This document shows positions 17,873 to 27,125 of a DNA stretch of 64,000 nt, one piece after another (position 1 is the stretch's first letter; each line of letters opens with the position of its first letter). The stretch is taken from NCBI RefSeq assembly GCF_002939305.1, contig NZ_MVDI01000001.1, positions 806,001 through 870,000 on the forward strand, in the 5' to 3' direction. The notes under the pieces were generated by a model. The model was not told the origin of the DNA. It searched no databases and saw only the letters and a list, made by a program, of their open reading frames with translations. The translations under genes and the position numbers were made by a program. The DNA comes from Chroococcidiopsis sp. TS-821 (GTDB taxonomy: Bacteria; Cyanobacteriota; Cyanobacteriia; Cyanobacteriales; Chroococcidiopsidaceae).

Positions 17873-19072
17873 TTATTCGCCAAGCTTGTTGTAACGTTGC
17901 AATAGCGCGATCGCGCGTTCATACATCAATAAATCAACGCGATGCACTTCAACGCCTTTACCGATTTTTTCTAGCAGCATCAGCGTTAATTCTCCCCCTA
18001 AGTGTTCTTGAAACTCCTGCAATCCTCGGAAAATACAATTAGGATGTTCGAGTTGATGCAATTGTGCAGCTAATTCTGGAACGTATAAACTAAACCCTAA
18101 TGCTTGGAGTGTCTCTAAAATCTGCTGCCAATCTGACTTAGTAAGTAATCCAATTAAATAAGAATAGGTGCTATCCAACGCAATTCCAATCGCAACAGCT
18201 TCGCCATGACGTAGGTTGTAATTTGTCAGATGTTCGAGTTTGTGAGCTACCCAATGTCCAAAATCTAAAGGGCGTGAGGAACCTTTCTCAAACGGATCGC
18301 CGCTCGTGGCAATATGCTCTAAGTGCAATTGAGCGCAGCGATAAATTAACTGTTGCATTACCTGCAGATCGCGTCGTGCAATCTTCTTTGTATGAGTTGT
18401 AATGAAATCGAAAAAATCTGAATCTTTAATTAGTGCAACTTTCACAGCTTCAGCAATTCCAGAACGCCAGTCGCGGTCATCCAGCGTTGTGAGAAAATCA
18501 AAATCGTTCAATACTGCGAATGGTGGGGCAAAAGTTCCCAAGAAATTTTTCTTGCCAAAGGCATTGATGCCATTTTTGACACCGACGCCCGAATCATTTT
18601 GCGCCAATACTGTTGTGGGAACGCGAATCAAACGAATTCCTCGATGTGCAGTGGCTGCGGCATATCCTGCCATATCTAATACTGCACCGCCACCGATGGC
18701 GACGACATACGAATGGCGACACAATCCAGCACGATCGATGATTTGGTGAAGGTGTGCGACTAATTGAGGATCGTTCTTGGCTGCTTCGCCACCAGGGACG
18801 ATCGCTGGCGGCTTAACAAGTATTAATGCATCGCGATAAAACTCAGCATAGGTAGCTAATTTATCGAGTAGTGCAGGGTGATGATGCAATAAACCTGCGT
18901 CAATGACTGCTAACACTTTTTTTGGACTATTCTCAGCAGTAAGAACTTGTGCGAAAAGAGGATTATCTAACTCGAACAGCCCTTTTGTAAAATGAACGTC
19001 GTAATTAAATGTCACAGGCACGCATTGCTTGAGCGAACGCACGTTAGATGCACCTTTTATCCCAATTGTCAT
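17873..19072 (-). CDS. eboD: EboD, 3-dehydroquinate synthase-like protein
   Basis: About 399 aa, sugar phosphate cyclase/DHQS superfamily. NAD and metal-site motifs visible: IDAGLLHHHPAL; GGEAAKNDPQLV; VVAIGGGAVLDMAGYAAA; RVPTTVLAQNDSGVGVKNGI; and DFGHWVAHKLEHL + RHGEAVAIGIALD with zinc-ligand histidines. The catalytic apparatus therefore looks complete, but in the ebo cluster the product is not known to be dehydroquinate. The frame is open up to a TTG at 19099, which would overlap eboC. The ATG at 19070-19072, 13 bp after the eboC stop, is more likely and gives MTIGIKGASN. Confidence 0.9.
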   Translation of the reverse strand: MTIGIKGASNVRSLKQCVPVTFNYDVHFTKGLFELDNPLFAQVLTAENSPKKVLAVIDAGLLHHHPALLDKLATYAEFYRDALILVKPPAIVPGGEAAKNDPQLVAHLHQIIDRAGLCRHSYVVAIGGGAVLDMAGYAAATAHRGIRLIRVPTTVLAQNDSGVGVKNGINAFGKKNFLGTFAPPFAVLNDFDFLTTLDDRDWRSGIAEAVKVALIKDSDFFDFITTHTKKIARRDLQVMQQLIYRCAQLHLEHIATSGDPFEKGSSRPLDFGHWVAHKLEHLTNYNLRHGEAVAIGIALDSTYSYLIGLLTKSDWQQILETLQALGFSLYVPELAAQLHQLEHPNCIFRGLQEFQEHLGGELTLMLLEKIGKGVEVHRVDLLMYERAIALLQRYNKLGE

Positions 19073-19085
19073 AATCGTGATGAAA

Positions 19086-19985
19086 TTAAGTAACAGCAAA
19101 AATTCGAGCTAAGCTTAGTGAAATAGGCAGTAAACCTAAAACTAGCAAGCCGTAGAGTAAACCTGCAAAACCTGCGGCGATCGCGGCGTCTAAAACGATC
19201 AGCGACAACACACCTGCTTTAACTGCGGTACGAATATTTTCCGGAGTTGCTTCGCGCCAGGCTTGCACAAAAGCGGGAATAACACGCCAAGCAAATAATG
19301 CAACAAACGGTAAAGTGGCAAGTGTTTGATATTCTGGCAATAGTTCTAGCGTTAAAACTCCACTGATAACTCCTGCAATCAGTAGCAATGCTGCAATTCC
19401 AGTTTGGTGATTTCCCCCGCGAACTTCACCTTGGCTAATCGCGGTAATCGCAGCAATATAAGCAATCGGAATTAATGCTAAAAACCACAGGTGTTCTACT
19501 ACCGCCGGTACTGCACTCACACCGAGTAGCAGATTACCGCCGCGACAGACTCCCATATTAATGGGACCAAAAACGACATAATGTTTGCTAAATGCATCGT
19601 AAACAAGCGCGGCAATAGCAACTGTCACAGCAATGACAAGGCTTGTTAGCGAAACTTGGGCAGCTGCAATAATACCAATAATCAAGAGAAAAGTGCCTAA
19701 CGCGATCGCATTTTGTTTAGTAATCCTACCACTAGGTATCGGTCGCTCTGGGCGTTCGCGCGCGTCTAACTCCGCATCAAAGACATCATTAAAAACAACG
19801 CCACCACCATACAAACCACTCGTTGCGAGTAACAGACAGATCAATGGCATATTGACTTGTGACGATAGTACTGAACCAGATGCTGCAAACCCGACTAAAA
19901 TATCTGCCCAAGCCGTGATAATATTCGCAGGGCGCATGAGTTGCAAATAAGCCCAAATCTTTTGGCTTTTCGCTGCTTGCAACAT
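19086..19985 (-). CDS. eboC: EboC, UbiA-like prenyltransferase family protein
   Basis: About 299 aa with 8-9 membrane segments. The UbiA aspartate motif NDVFDAELDARERPERPIPSG (cut here as NDVFDAELDARE) starts at N66, while the second Asp-rich motif is weak (YDAFSKHYVVFGP). An aromatic or quinone-like acceptor and a polyprenyl donor would be expected, but the weak second site leaves catalysis uncertain. The frame reaches a TTG at 20000. The ATG at 19983-19985, preceded by gagagag, is the better start. Core gene of the ebo cluster and probably its membrane component. Confidence 0.9.
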   Translation of the reverse strand: MLQAAKSQKIWAYLQLMRPANIITAWADILVGFAASGSVLSSQVNMPLICLLLATSGLYGGGVVFNDVFDAELDARERPERPIPSGRITKQNAIALGTFLLIIGIIAAAQVSLTSLVIAVTVAIAALVYDAFSKHYVVFGPINMGVCRGGNLLLGVSAVPAVVEHLWFLALIPIAYIAAITAISQGEVRGGNHQTGIAALLLIAGVISGVLTLELLPEYQTLATLPFVALFAWRVIPAFVQAWREATPENIRTAVKAGVLSLIVLDAAIAAGFAGLLYGLLVLGLLPISLSLARIFAVT

Positions 19986-20112
19986 GAGTATCTCTCTCAA
20001 TGGTAATGGGGGTAATGGGTAATTGGTATGAGTGATTAGTTACTAGTCACCCTTCACCTGGAATGACCATTTTGTTAACACTAATCAACCGGATTTGATA
20101 CAAACGCATTTC

Positions 20113-21018
20113 TTACTCAATTAAGATTTGATCGCGGCTAGTTTCAACGACAGGAGTTTGTCCGCGCAAGACTGAGTTACCGTAGTAAAGTTCGCGTTGA
20201 TCGATGGTTGATGTTAGCCAGTCACTTTCACTAAATTGATTGCTTTGGCTGTATGCTGCGAGGGCGTTTTCGTAACATACTGCCCTAACTTGTGCTTCAG
20301 GAATTCCGCGCTCTAGCATCAGTTGTGCGGTTTTCGGTACAGCGAGCGGATCGCTTACGCCCCAATCGGCGCTACTATCGACAATAATGCGATCGCACCC
20401 GTACTGACGGACAATTTCTACCATCCGCGCGTTACCCATTTTAGTATGTGGATAAATTGTAAACGCTGCCCAAAAACCGCGTGCCAAGACTTCTTCTACT
20501 GTTTCTTCGTTGTTATGGTCAATAATCACCCGTGATGGTGCTAACCCATATTCAATACAGCGATCCATGCTGCGGCTAGCACCAGTTTTTTTGTTGCGAT
20601 GCGGTGTATGAATCAACACCAACATATCAAGTTCTTGGGCGAGTTCAAGTTGTTGGCAAAAGTATTTATCTTCCGCTGGCGTCATATCATCGTAGCCAAT
20701 TTCGCCAATCGCCACGACTCCTTCTTTACACGCGTACAGCGGCAATAGCTCCATGACTTGTGCGGCTAAAGCTTCGTTATTCGCTTCTTTGGGATTTAAG
20801 CCAATCGTACAATAGTGTTGAATCCCAAATTGACTGGCGCGAAAGCGTTCCCAGCCCACAAGACTACTAAAGTAATCTTTAAACGAGCCGGCACTTGTAC
20901 GCGGTTGTCCTAACCAAAACGACGGTTCAATGACGGCGACAACACCGTACTCGCGCATCACCATGTAATCGTAGGTTGTCCGCGAAATCATGTGGATATG
21001 AGGGTCAATGAACATCAT
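20113..21018 (-). CDS. eboB: EboB, TatD-family metal-dependent hydrolase
   Basis: 301 aa, amidohydrolase-type barrel. Metal-ligand motifs: IDPHIHMISRTTYDY at the N terminus, VAIGEIGYDD in the middle, LVLIHTPHRNK, VIIDHNNEETV and IIVDSSADWG near the end. The set matches TatD enzymes, with a family-specific S in place of the usual final D-H surroundings. The substrate in the ebo pathway is unknown. Two ATGs in a row (21018 and 21015) make the start safe. It lies 37 bp downstream of eboA and about 130 bp upstream of eboC, all on one strand. Confidence 0.92.
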   Translation of the reverse strand: MMFIDPHIHMISRTTYDYMVMREYGVVAVIEPSFWLGQPRTSAGSFKDYFSSLVGWERFRASQFGIQHYCTIGLNPKEANNEALAAQVMELLPLYACKEGVVAIGEIGYDDMTPAEDKYFCQQLELAQELDMLVLIHTPHRNKKTGASRSMDRCIEYGLAPSRVIIDHNNEETVEEVLARGFWAAFTIYPHTKMGNARMVEIVRQYGCDRIIVDSSADWGVSDPLAVPKTAQLMLERGIPEAQVRAVCYENALAAYSQSNQFSESDWLTSTIDQRELYYGNSVLRGQTPVVETSRDQILIE

Positions 21019-21055
21019 AAGCTAATGGGTAATTGATCGAATAAAGTGCGAATTA

Positions 21056-21955
21056 TCATACATCAGCACCAAGGCGATCGCGGCTAAAGCGACTCCATGT
21101 CAAATCGCCGCGACCAATTGCTGCTTGTAGATGAGGATAACAGGCGAGTAATTTTTGCGCTTGTGGTAATGGAGAATGCGCGCATGCTAAAGCGGCGGCT
21201 TCTTGCTGCACAATGTCATTTGTTTGTAATACTTTTGCTAAAGCTTGTAATTCGCCCTCAGAATACCCAACGAAGCGCCATAGTTCAGGTGTGACACTGC
21301 GTTTGGCTGCCCAACGTTCGCGGGCATAATCAACCAACATTTTTGCTAACTCTGGGTTAGCGCGGCGATCGCTATCATGAATAAGATACAACGGACTACC
21401 GACAAACACTGCTTTGAGGATCATTTGATTCCAAGCAAGATCGTCAAAATAGTCTGCTGGATAAGGATTGCGTAAGGCAACTGCATTGAATACGCTTGTC
21501 ATATTACTGCGTACTCCTTCTGCAGCTCTTGCACAGTGCTTTTCTGGATGAGGCAACAATGGTAAACTTTGATACAGCGCTACTAACTCTCGCACGTCCG
21601 CAGTTGTAAAAACTTGTTCGAGTATCCAAAGATATTTCTCGACGTCTGTATGTGGCAAAGACAACACAATCAATGTTCGCCCTGCTTGATCGACACTCCA
21701 GTGTTGAGGATTCCAACCTGGGCGAATTGCTGCAGCTGCGCGTAAATCTTGAGTAGATAAAGTTAATTGCTGCTTACCCAGGTATCGAGGAACTGCGCTA
21801 AATGCTGTATAAAAAAGTCGCTGCGCCGCTCCTTGACTAATATAGTTGGTTTTTTCTTCTAGCCAATTTAACGCTTCGCGAGAAATCTGCCTAGATAAGC
21901 AGTTATGTAGCAATTGAATTGCCTGAGTCACATCGCAGTTAGTTCTCAAGTTCAT
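21056..21955 (-). CDS. eboA: EboA, metabolite traffic protein
   Basis: 299 aa, first gene of the ebo cluster. Mostly helical, with the characteristic WVDQAGR-like stretch WSVDQAGRTLIVLSLP, ending GDLTWSRFSRDRLGAD. No membrane segments or known catalytic motif. The identity rests on these fragments and above all on position: directly in front of TatD, UbiA, DHQS-like, TIM-barrel and phosphodiesterase genes, which is the standard ebo order. The ATG at 21953-21955 is the only good start. The promoter must lie in the 1-kb gap upstream. Confidence 0.9.
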   Translation of the reverse strand: MNLRTNCDVTQAIQLLHNCLSRQISREALNWLEEKTNYISQGAAQRLFYTAFSAVPRYLGKQQLTLSTQDLRAAAAIRPGWNPQHWSVDQAGRTLIVLSLPHTDVEKYLWILEQVFTTADVRELVALYQSLPLLPHPEKHCARAAEGVRSNMTSVFNAVALRNPYPADYFDDLAWNQMILKAVFVGSPLYLIHDSDRRANPELAKMLVDYARERWAAKRSVTPELWRFVGYSEGELQALAKVLQTNDIVQQEAAALACAHSPLPQAQKLLACYPHLQAAIGRGDLTWSRFSRDRLGADV

Positions 21956-22983
21956 ACAATTTATTTAGTTAATCAATATCTAGATTCTTGCGAAACTATG
22001 TTTTTGTGACATCTGCAACCGACTAACGGCTTTCCATTCTGCTAGGCTCAAAATAATAAAATTGTCCTTTCCCGAGAAAAGTTTTGCCCGCACAAAACCA
22101 TACCTAAAAAGTCTTGCCTTACCAATTTAGAATGATTCTGCTGGATATTGTGCGTTTTAGCAACCTTCGATGTTGATGCTAGAGATAACTCGGTGTTGGA
22201 AAAACTGAATTGTACAGAACCTGTTTGCAGGCGAATCGTAACCCATCTGTCTTAATCATTCTTTACTTAACAAACTTATACTGGAATTTTTAGTATAAGG
22301 CAATCCCTTTTGCGAGCGAAATTAAGTGTTTATACTAATAAAAATGGTAGCAGTACACAATCAGCTTCTGTCTTTAGGTTGATACTAGACGTACTCCTTT
22401 TCAGCAAAACAGGACTGCAATTGTAAGGCGCTATATGAGAAAGCGATCGCTAGTATCAAGATTTTACGGCGAAAATTGTTAGCGAAGCGGATTCATATCG
22501 TTGAACCTTTGGGAAGACACCCCCAAAAAGGTCAACCGTATATAAGACGACTGTACCTGTAAGATTCATAACACGTTTGTTGTGAAATATACGGAATTCC
22601 ACAGTGGTTTAATCGTTTGAACTGAGATCGCAATGCATTTGTGATTTACAATTTACACCAAAAGAACTTGCATAATTTTTTTGTTTGCTGCTGATAAATA
22701 GGTAGTCAATGCGTTGCGGAGTAACAGCCTTTACTACTAGCAGCCAAAATAGTCGTTGCATTAAATTTATGCTTGGGACTTATCGCAATCAAATACGTAG
22801 AAGTATGTCTAGATTTGTTGACAATTCACTTTATTGCTTCTTTATTGCTTTAGAAATAAATCATTTTCAATATGTTAAAAGGTAGTTATTTTAATAATCT
22901 ACCTAACTTAAAGTAGGAAATAACATCAAAATTTGCTGGCGGGCAATTAAATTTAAATCCTACTTACATATAACATATCTCTT
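21956..22983. other. 1,028-bp divergent intergenic region with a palindrome
   Basis: No gene or gene remnant recognised on either strand. It should hold the promoters of both eboA (leftward) and the sigma-like gene (rightward). The clearest element is an 8+8 inverted repeat, CTTATACT / AGTATAAG, at 22275-22299 with a 9-bp spacer, followed by a further tatacta at 22331. The last 150 bp before 22984 are strongly AT-rich. Confidence 0.6.
22275..22299. promoter_or_regulatory. Perfect 8-bp inverted repeat, possible operator
   Basis: CTTATACT at 22275-22282 and AGTATAAG at 22292-22299, separated by 9 bp. It has no T-run on either side that would suit a terminator. It could be a binding site for a dimeric regulator serving the ebo or the sigma operon; this is a guess from shape and position. 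Confidence 0.35.
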
Positions 22984-23625
22984 ATGAATCAGTTAGAAGC
23001 AAAAATACGTGAATTAGTTACAACAACTTGTAAATATAAACCCAACAGTGTCGAGCGGCAGCAAGGTTTAACAAAGATTGTCCGCATGATAGTTAAATCA
23101 GGGAAACTTTGGAAAGATAATTCTCTATATTATGAAGATGCACTCCAGAAAACTTGGCTTTATTTTTGTCGTAATTTATGTGAAGCAAATACAGGAGAAA
23201 AGTATGACCCAAATCGCAGTAGTGTAATTACTTGGTTAAATGCTTACTTGAGGCGAAGGTTGCAAGATTTCCGTGAAGAAGAATATGAAACTCGCTCTCG
23301 GACAGCCTCTGGCAAAACTGTAAAAGAAGGTGAGGTAACTGATCTGATTGCTGCCTTACCAGCTCCACCTGATATTCCACCAATTTTAGAAATGACGATA
23401 ACTTGGGCAAAAGCTGACACTGATGGAGAGTTACGCCGCATTCATATCCAAGGATATCCGCACGTAAATTGTCAAGTGTTAATACTCCGAAGGTTACCTC
23501 CGGAAACAAGTTGGGAAAACTTATCAGAAGAGTATGGTATCTCAGTTTCAACTTTAACAAGTTTTTATCGCCGACAATGCCTTCCTCGTTTACGTAAATT
23601 TGGTGAAATGCAAGGTTATTTATAA
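22984..23625 (+). CDS. Sigma-70 family RNA polymerase sigma factor (alternative, ECF-like)
   Basis: 213 aa. The region-2-like part is YYEDALQKTWLYFCRNLC then YDPNRSSVITWLNAYLRRRL, which is the form seen in a cyanobacterial group of small sigma-like factors. The region-4-like helix-turn-helix part is SWENLSEEYGISVSTLTSFY then RRQCLPRLRKFGE. Between them is a linker of about 70 residues. No anti-sigma gene is adjacent. The next genes encode DUF1822 and CHAT-CHASE2 proteins, the usual partners of this sigma type in cyanobacteria as far as I recall. It probably directs transcription of a small regulon, perhaps including the facing secretion operon. Confidence 0.8.
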   Translation: MNQLEAKIRELVTTTCKYKPNSVERQQGLTKIVRMIVKSGKLWKDNSLYYEDALQKTWLYFCRNLCEANTGEKYDPNRSSVITWLNAYLRRRLQDFREEEYETRSRTASGKTVKEGEVTDLIAALPAPPDIPPILEMTITWAKADTDGELRRIHIQGYPHVNCQVLILRRLPPETSWENLSEEYGISVSTLTSFYRRQCLPRLRKFGEMQGYL

Positions 23626-23729
23626 AGGATTGATTGTGAAAACTCATTCCTAGAAATAATGAGAAGACGTATCAACTCGTAGAGTTAAGGAATTGATATG
23701 GACTCACAAAAGAAAATGAACTATAGAAA

Positions 23730-24707
23730 ATGACTAAAAACATGCAGCAACTACAAAACTTTTTTCTACCTTTACCAATTACCGAAGCAGCGCGAGAGAC
23801 TGCCCAAAAATTTACTCAGCAAGTAGAGTTTTGCCCAAAAAAAGCAGAGCAAATAAGGCTGAACACGCTGGCAGTTTGTGCCGTAAACAACTATTTAAAC
23901 ATGATGGGGATCGACACAAATATTTCGGCAGGTGACAGTTGGAATCCAGTTTTACGATTGTGTGCGGATATTGCTGACTTAGAAGTTTCAGGAATTGGGC
24001 GCTTAGAGTGTCGTTGGGTGCGATCGCCTGCAAAGCAATGCGATATTCCACCAGAAGTGTTAGAAGATCGCGTTGGGTATGTTGTCGTGCAGTTTGACGA
24101 AGCACTCCGCGAGGCGACGTTATTGGGATTTACACCGCATGCGATCGCGCATTTGCCCATAGATGAATTGCAACCCCTCGAAGACTTACTGGCGCACCTA
24201 GCTCAACTCAAACTGAAAACTGCTGAAAATCAGCAACAAGTGGTGCGATTAAGCCAATGGTTCGATCGTCTGTTTGAGACAGAATGGCAAAGCGTTGAAA
24301 CAATTTTAGGGCAAGCCCGCGCCAACTTAGCCTTTAGTTTTCGCCGGTCTGATACAGTCACAGGCGGAAGTGGCGAGAATCGCGAAGAGCGTATCCGCCG
24401 TGCTAAGTTGATCGATCTTGGAATGCAACTTGCAGGTCATGCGGTTGCGTTGATAGTCGAATTGCGAGCGCGCTCGGAGCAAAAAGTTGATATCTTACTA
24501 CAAGTCCATCCTGCAGGCAGTCAAATTTATTTACCACCGCAACTGCAGCTAGCTGTTTTAGATGCTGCTGAGCAACTTTTCCTTGAAGCTCAAGCAAGAA
24601 AAGCCGATAATTATATTCAATTACAGTTTAGTGGGAAACCTGGAGAAAAGTTTAGTGTCAAAGTAGCGCTTGGTAACGTCAGTATTACGGAAAATTTTAT
24701 TATTTAA
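23730..24707 (+). CDS. DUF1822 family protein
   Basis: 325 aa, soluble, no signal peptide. Recognisable DUF1822 features: N-terminal FFLPLPITEAARETAQKF, then LNTLAVCAVNNYLNMMGID, and LECRWVR...VGYVVVQFDE. The C-terminal half contains MQLAGHAVALIVEL and ILLQVHPAGSQIYLPPQLQL, a beta-rich part resembling a substrate- or peptide-binding domain. The function of DUF1822 is unknown. It lies 104 bp after the sigma-like gene and 30 bp before the CHAT-CHASE2 gene, so it is probably cotranscribed with both. Confidence 0.85.
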   Translation: MTKNMQQLQNFFLPLPITEAARETAQKFTQQVEFCPKKAEQIRLNTLAVCAVNNYLNMMGIDTNISAGDSWNPVLRLCADIADLEVSGIGRLECRWVRSPAKQCDIPPEVLEDRVGYVVVQFDEALREATLLGFTPHAIAHLPIDELQPLEDLLAHLAQLKLKTAENQQQVVRLSQWFDRLFETEWQSVETILGQARANLAFSFRRSDTVTGGSGENREERIRRAKLIDLGMQLAGHAVALIVELRARSEQKVDILLQVHPAGSQIYLPPQLQLAVLDAAEQLFLEAQARKADNYIQLQFSGKPGEKFSVKVALGNVSITENFII

Positions 24708-24737
24708 TTTCATCTTTGCGCCCGCAGGAAGATAGTT

Positions 24738-27122
24738 GTGGCTAAGTTAGTTGTCTTAAAGGTAGGCGAAGGAAGCTTTGAGCAAGGATTCCCTGTCACG
24801 ATGCAAATTGGAGAAGAAGGCGATGCTCCAGCGGTTCAAACTTTAGGTAAATTGCCACCTGCTCCTGAAATTCCGCAGTATTACAACTGCTGGCAATCAG
24901 CGTATCTTTGTTTAGGACACTCTACCCGCCTCGAAGCAAAACCCGTTCAAGTCACGAATGTTTCAGTAATAGAGGATTGCTGGCACGCCGTACAAATCTT
25001 ACGCAACCGTTTAAATAGCTGGATACATTCTGAATCTTTTCGAGCAATTCGGGAAAAATGGTTGGAAAAATTATCGCCATCAGATGAGATCCGCGCGATT
25101 TTACAAACCGAAGACTTACTTTTGCAACGATTACCTTGGCACTTCTGCGATTTCTTCGAGCGTTATCCCAAAGCAGAACTAGCTCTTAGCGCCCCGGCGT
25201 ACGAGCGCGTCAAACAAGTTTCTCAACCTAAAGACAAAGTTGCCATCCTCGCAATTTTAGGCGACAGCACTGGAATTGATACCCAAGCAGATCGAGCTTT
25301 ATTAGAAAAATTACCAGGAGCTATGGTGCAGTTTTTGGTGGAGCCACAGCGCCAAGAACTTAACAATCAACTTTGGAGTCAGGGTTGGGATATTCTCTTT
25401 TTTGCAGGACATAGTTCAAGTTTGGTCAATGGAGACGGTCGGATTTGTCTTAATCGCACCGAAAGCTTATCGATTAGCGATCTAAAGTACGCGCTCAAAA
25501 CCGCTGTTGCGCATGGGTTAAGGCTAGCAATTTTTAATTCCTGCGATGGTTTAGGATTGGCGCGCGAACTTGCTAACTTATATATTCCACAAGTGATTGT
25601 GATGCGCGAACCAGTACCCGATATAGTCGCGCAAGAGTTTTTAAAGAATTTTCTGTACGCCTTTGCGGGTGGACAGTCTTTTTATTTATCAGTCCGCGAA
25701 GCACGCGAACGACTCCAAGGCTTAGAAGATGAGTATCCGTGTGCTAGTTGGCTACCTGTGATTTATCAAAATCCTGCAGAAACACCACCACTATGGGCAG
25801 CATTGTCGCGCTCAGTGAGTTTTGACAGAAGCGACAACAATCAAAGTCACCAGCGATCGCGCAAAAGAATTGGTTGGCAACATCTCTGGAGAATGCTGCT
25901 GACGAGTAGTTTAGTAACAGTTGCAACATGGGGAGTCCGATACTTAGGAGCATTTGAGTCACTCGAACTCAAGGTTTTTGACCAATTTATGCGCCTGCGC
26001 CCGCACGAAGCAACGGATCCGCGATTGTTGGTTGTTGCAATTACCGAAGAAGATTTCAAACTACCCGAACAGAAAAATCGCACAGGCTCGCTATCAGATC
26101 TAGCGCTAGCAAAACTTCTAGAGAAATTAGAGCAGTACCAGCCCCGCGCGATCGGCTTAGATATTTATCGCGAAGAAGAGGTGAATCCTCAATTCAAAGA
26201 TTTAGCGCAATATATGCAACAGAGCGATCGCTTTATTGCGGTGTGTAAAATTAGCGAACCAACCGCAAAGGAAGATCCCAGCGTTGCGCCGCCGCCCGAA
26301 ATTCCCGAAGCGCGTCAAGGCTTTAGCGATGTTGTGCTTGACCCTGATGGCGTTCTGCGGCGATATCTTGTCGCAGTCAATCCGCATCCTGCTTCAATAT
26401 GTAGCGCGCCATATGCCTTCAGCACGCAACTGGCGTTTCGTTACTTAGCGGCTGAAGGTATTTTCCCGCAATGGACATCGCAAGGACATTTACAGTTAGG
26501 TAACGTTATTTTACCGCGTTTACAACCACATACTGGTGGTTATCAAACGATTGACGCAGCTGGCTTTCAAATGCTGCTCAACTATCGTTCTTACCGCTCG
26601 CCAGAGGATATTGCCAACAAAGTGACTTTAACCGAGGTTTTACAGAATCGAGTGAAACCTGATGATGTTAGAAATAGAATTGTTTTGATTGGTGTCACTG
26701 CCCCAAGCGCAGGTGATTATTTTGCGACACCTTATAGTACGAGTGGAGGAGCATATCAGAAAATGGCAGGCGTGTTTGTCCACGCACAAATGGTCAGTCA
26801 GATTTTGAGTGCTGTCCAGAATCAGCGACCATTATTATGGGTGTTACCCCAAGGTGGGGAATTTTTATGGATTTGGGGATGGGCAATTCTCGGTAGCGTG
26901 CTGGCTTGGCGCTATCGTTCAGTACTACATCTAGAGCTAGCGCTAGCAATTACTATGCTCGTACTATACGCGCTGTGCTTTGCACTTTTGGCGTATCAAA
27001 GCTGCTGGATGCCTTTTGTACCATCAGCTTTAGCATTGATAGCAACTAGCACGGGTGTTGTCGTTCAAAATGCCTCGCAAAAACAGGGACAAAGTACAGA
27101 CCTCTACGCAAGGAGTAATTAA
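24738..27122 (+). CDS. CHAT-CHASE2 membrane protein (caspase-like protease plus sensor)
   Basis: 794 aa. The N-terminal soluble part carries a CHAT protease domain with catalytic H225 (FFAGHSSS) and C269 (FNSCDGLGLA). A membrane segment near residues 384-400 leads into a CHASE2 sensor domain (SLELKVFDQFMRLRP, VVAITEEDF, AIGLDIYREE; about 405-695). Two or three membrane helices close the protein (about 705-775). There is no kinase or cyclase output after CHASE2, so the CHAT domain is the probable output, located in the cytosol. GTG start, with AGGAAG about 8 bases upstream. The DUF928 gene follows after 3 bp. Confidence 0.9.
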   Translation: MAKLVVLKVGEGSFEQGFPVTMQIGEEGDAPAVQTLGKLPPAPEIPQYYNCWQSAYLCLGHSTRLEAKPVQVTNVSVIEDCWHAVQILRNRLNSWIHSESFRAIREKWLEKLSPSDEIRAILQTEDLLLQRLPWHFCDFFERYPKAELALSAPAYERVKQVSQPKDKVAILAILGDSTGIDTQADRALLEKLPGAMVQFLVEPQRQELNNQLWSQGWDILFFAGHSSSLVNGDGRICLNRTESLSISDLKYALKTAVAHGLRLAIFNSCDGLGLARELANLYIPQVIVMREPVPDIVAQEFLKNFLYAFAGGQSFYLSVREARERLQGLEDEYPCASWLPVIYQNPAETPPLWAALSRSVSFDRSDNNQSHQRSRKRIGWQHLWRMLLTSSLVTVATWGVRYLGAFESLELKVFDQFMRLRPHEATDPRLLVVAITEEDFKLPEQKNRTGSLSDLALAKLLEKLEQYQPRAIGLDIYREEEVNPQFKDLAQYMQQSDRFIAVCKISEPTAKEDPSVAPPPEIPEARQGFSDVVLDPDGVLRRYLVAVNPHPASICSAPYAFSTQLAFRYLAAEGIFPQWTSQGHLQLGNVILPRLQPHTGGYQTIDAAGFQMLLNYRSYRSPEDIANKVTLTEVLQNRVKPDDVRNRIVLIGVTAPSAGDYFATPYSTSGGAYQKMAGVFVHAQMVSQILSAVQNQRPLLWVLPQGGEFLWIWGWAILGSVLAWRYRSVLHLELALAITMLVLYALCFALLAYQSCWMPFVPSALALIATSTGVVVQNASQKQGQSTDLYARSN

Positions 27123-27125
27123 ATT

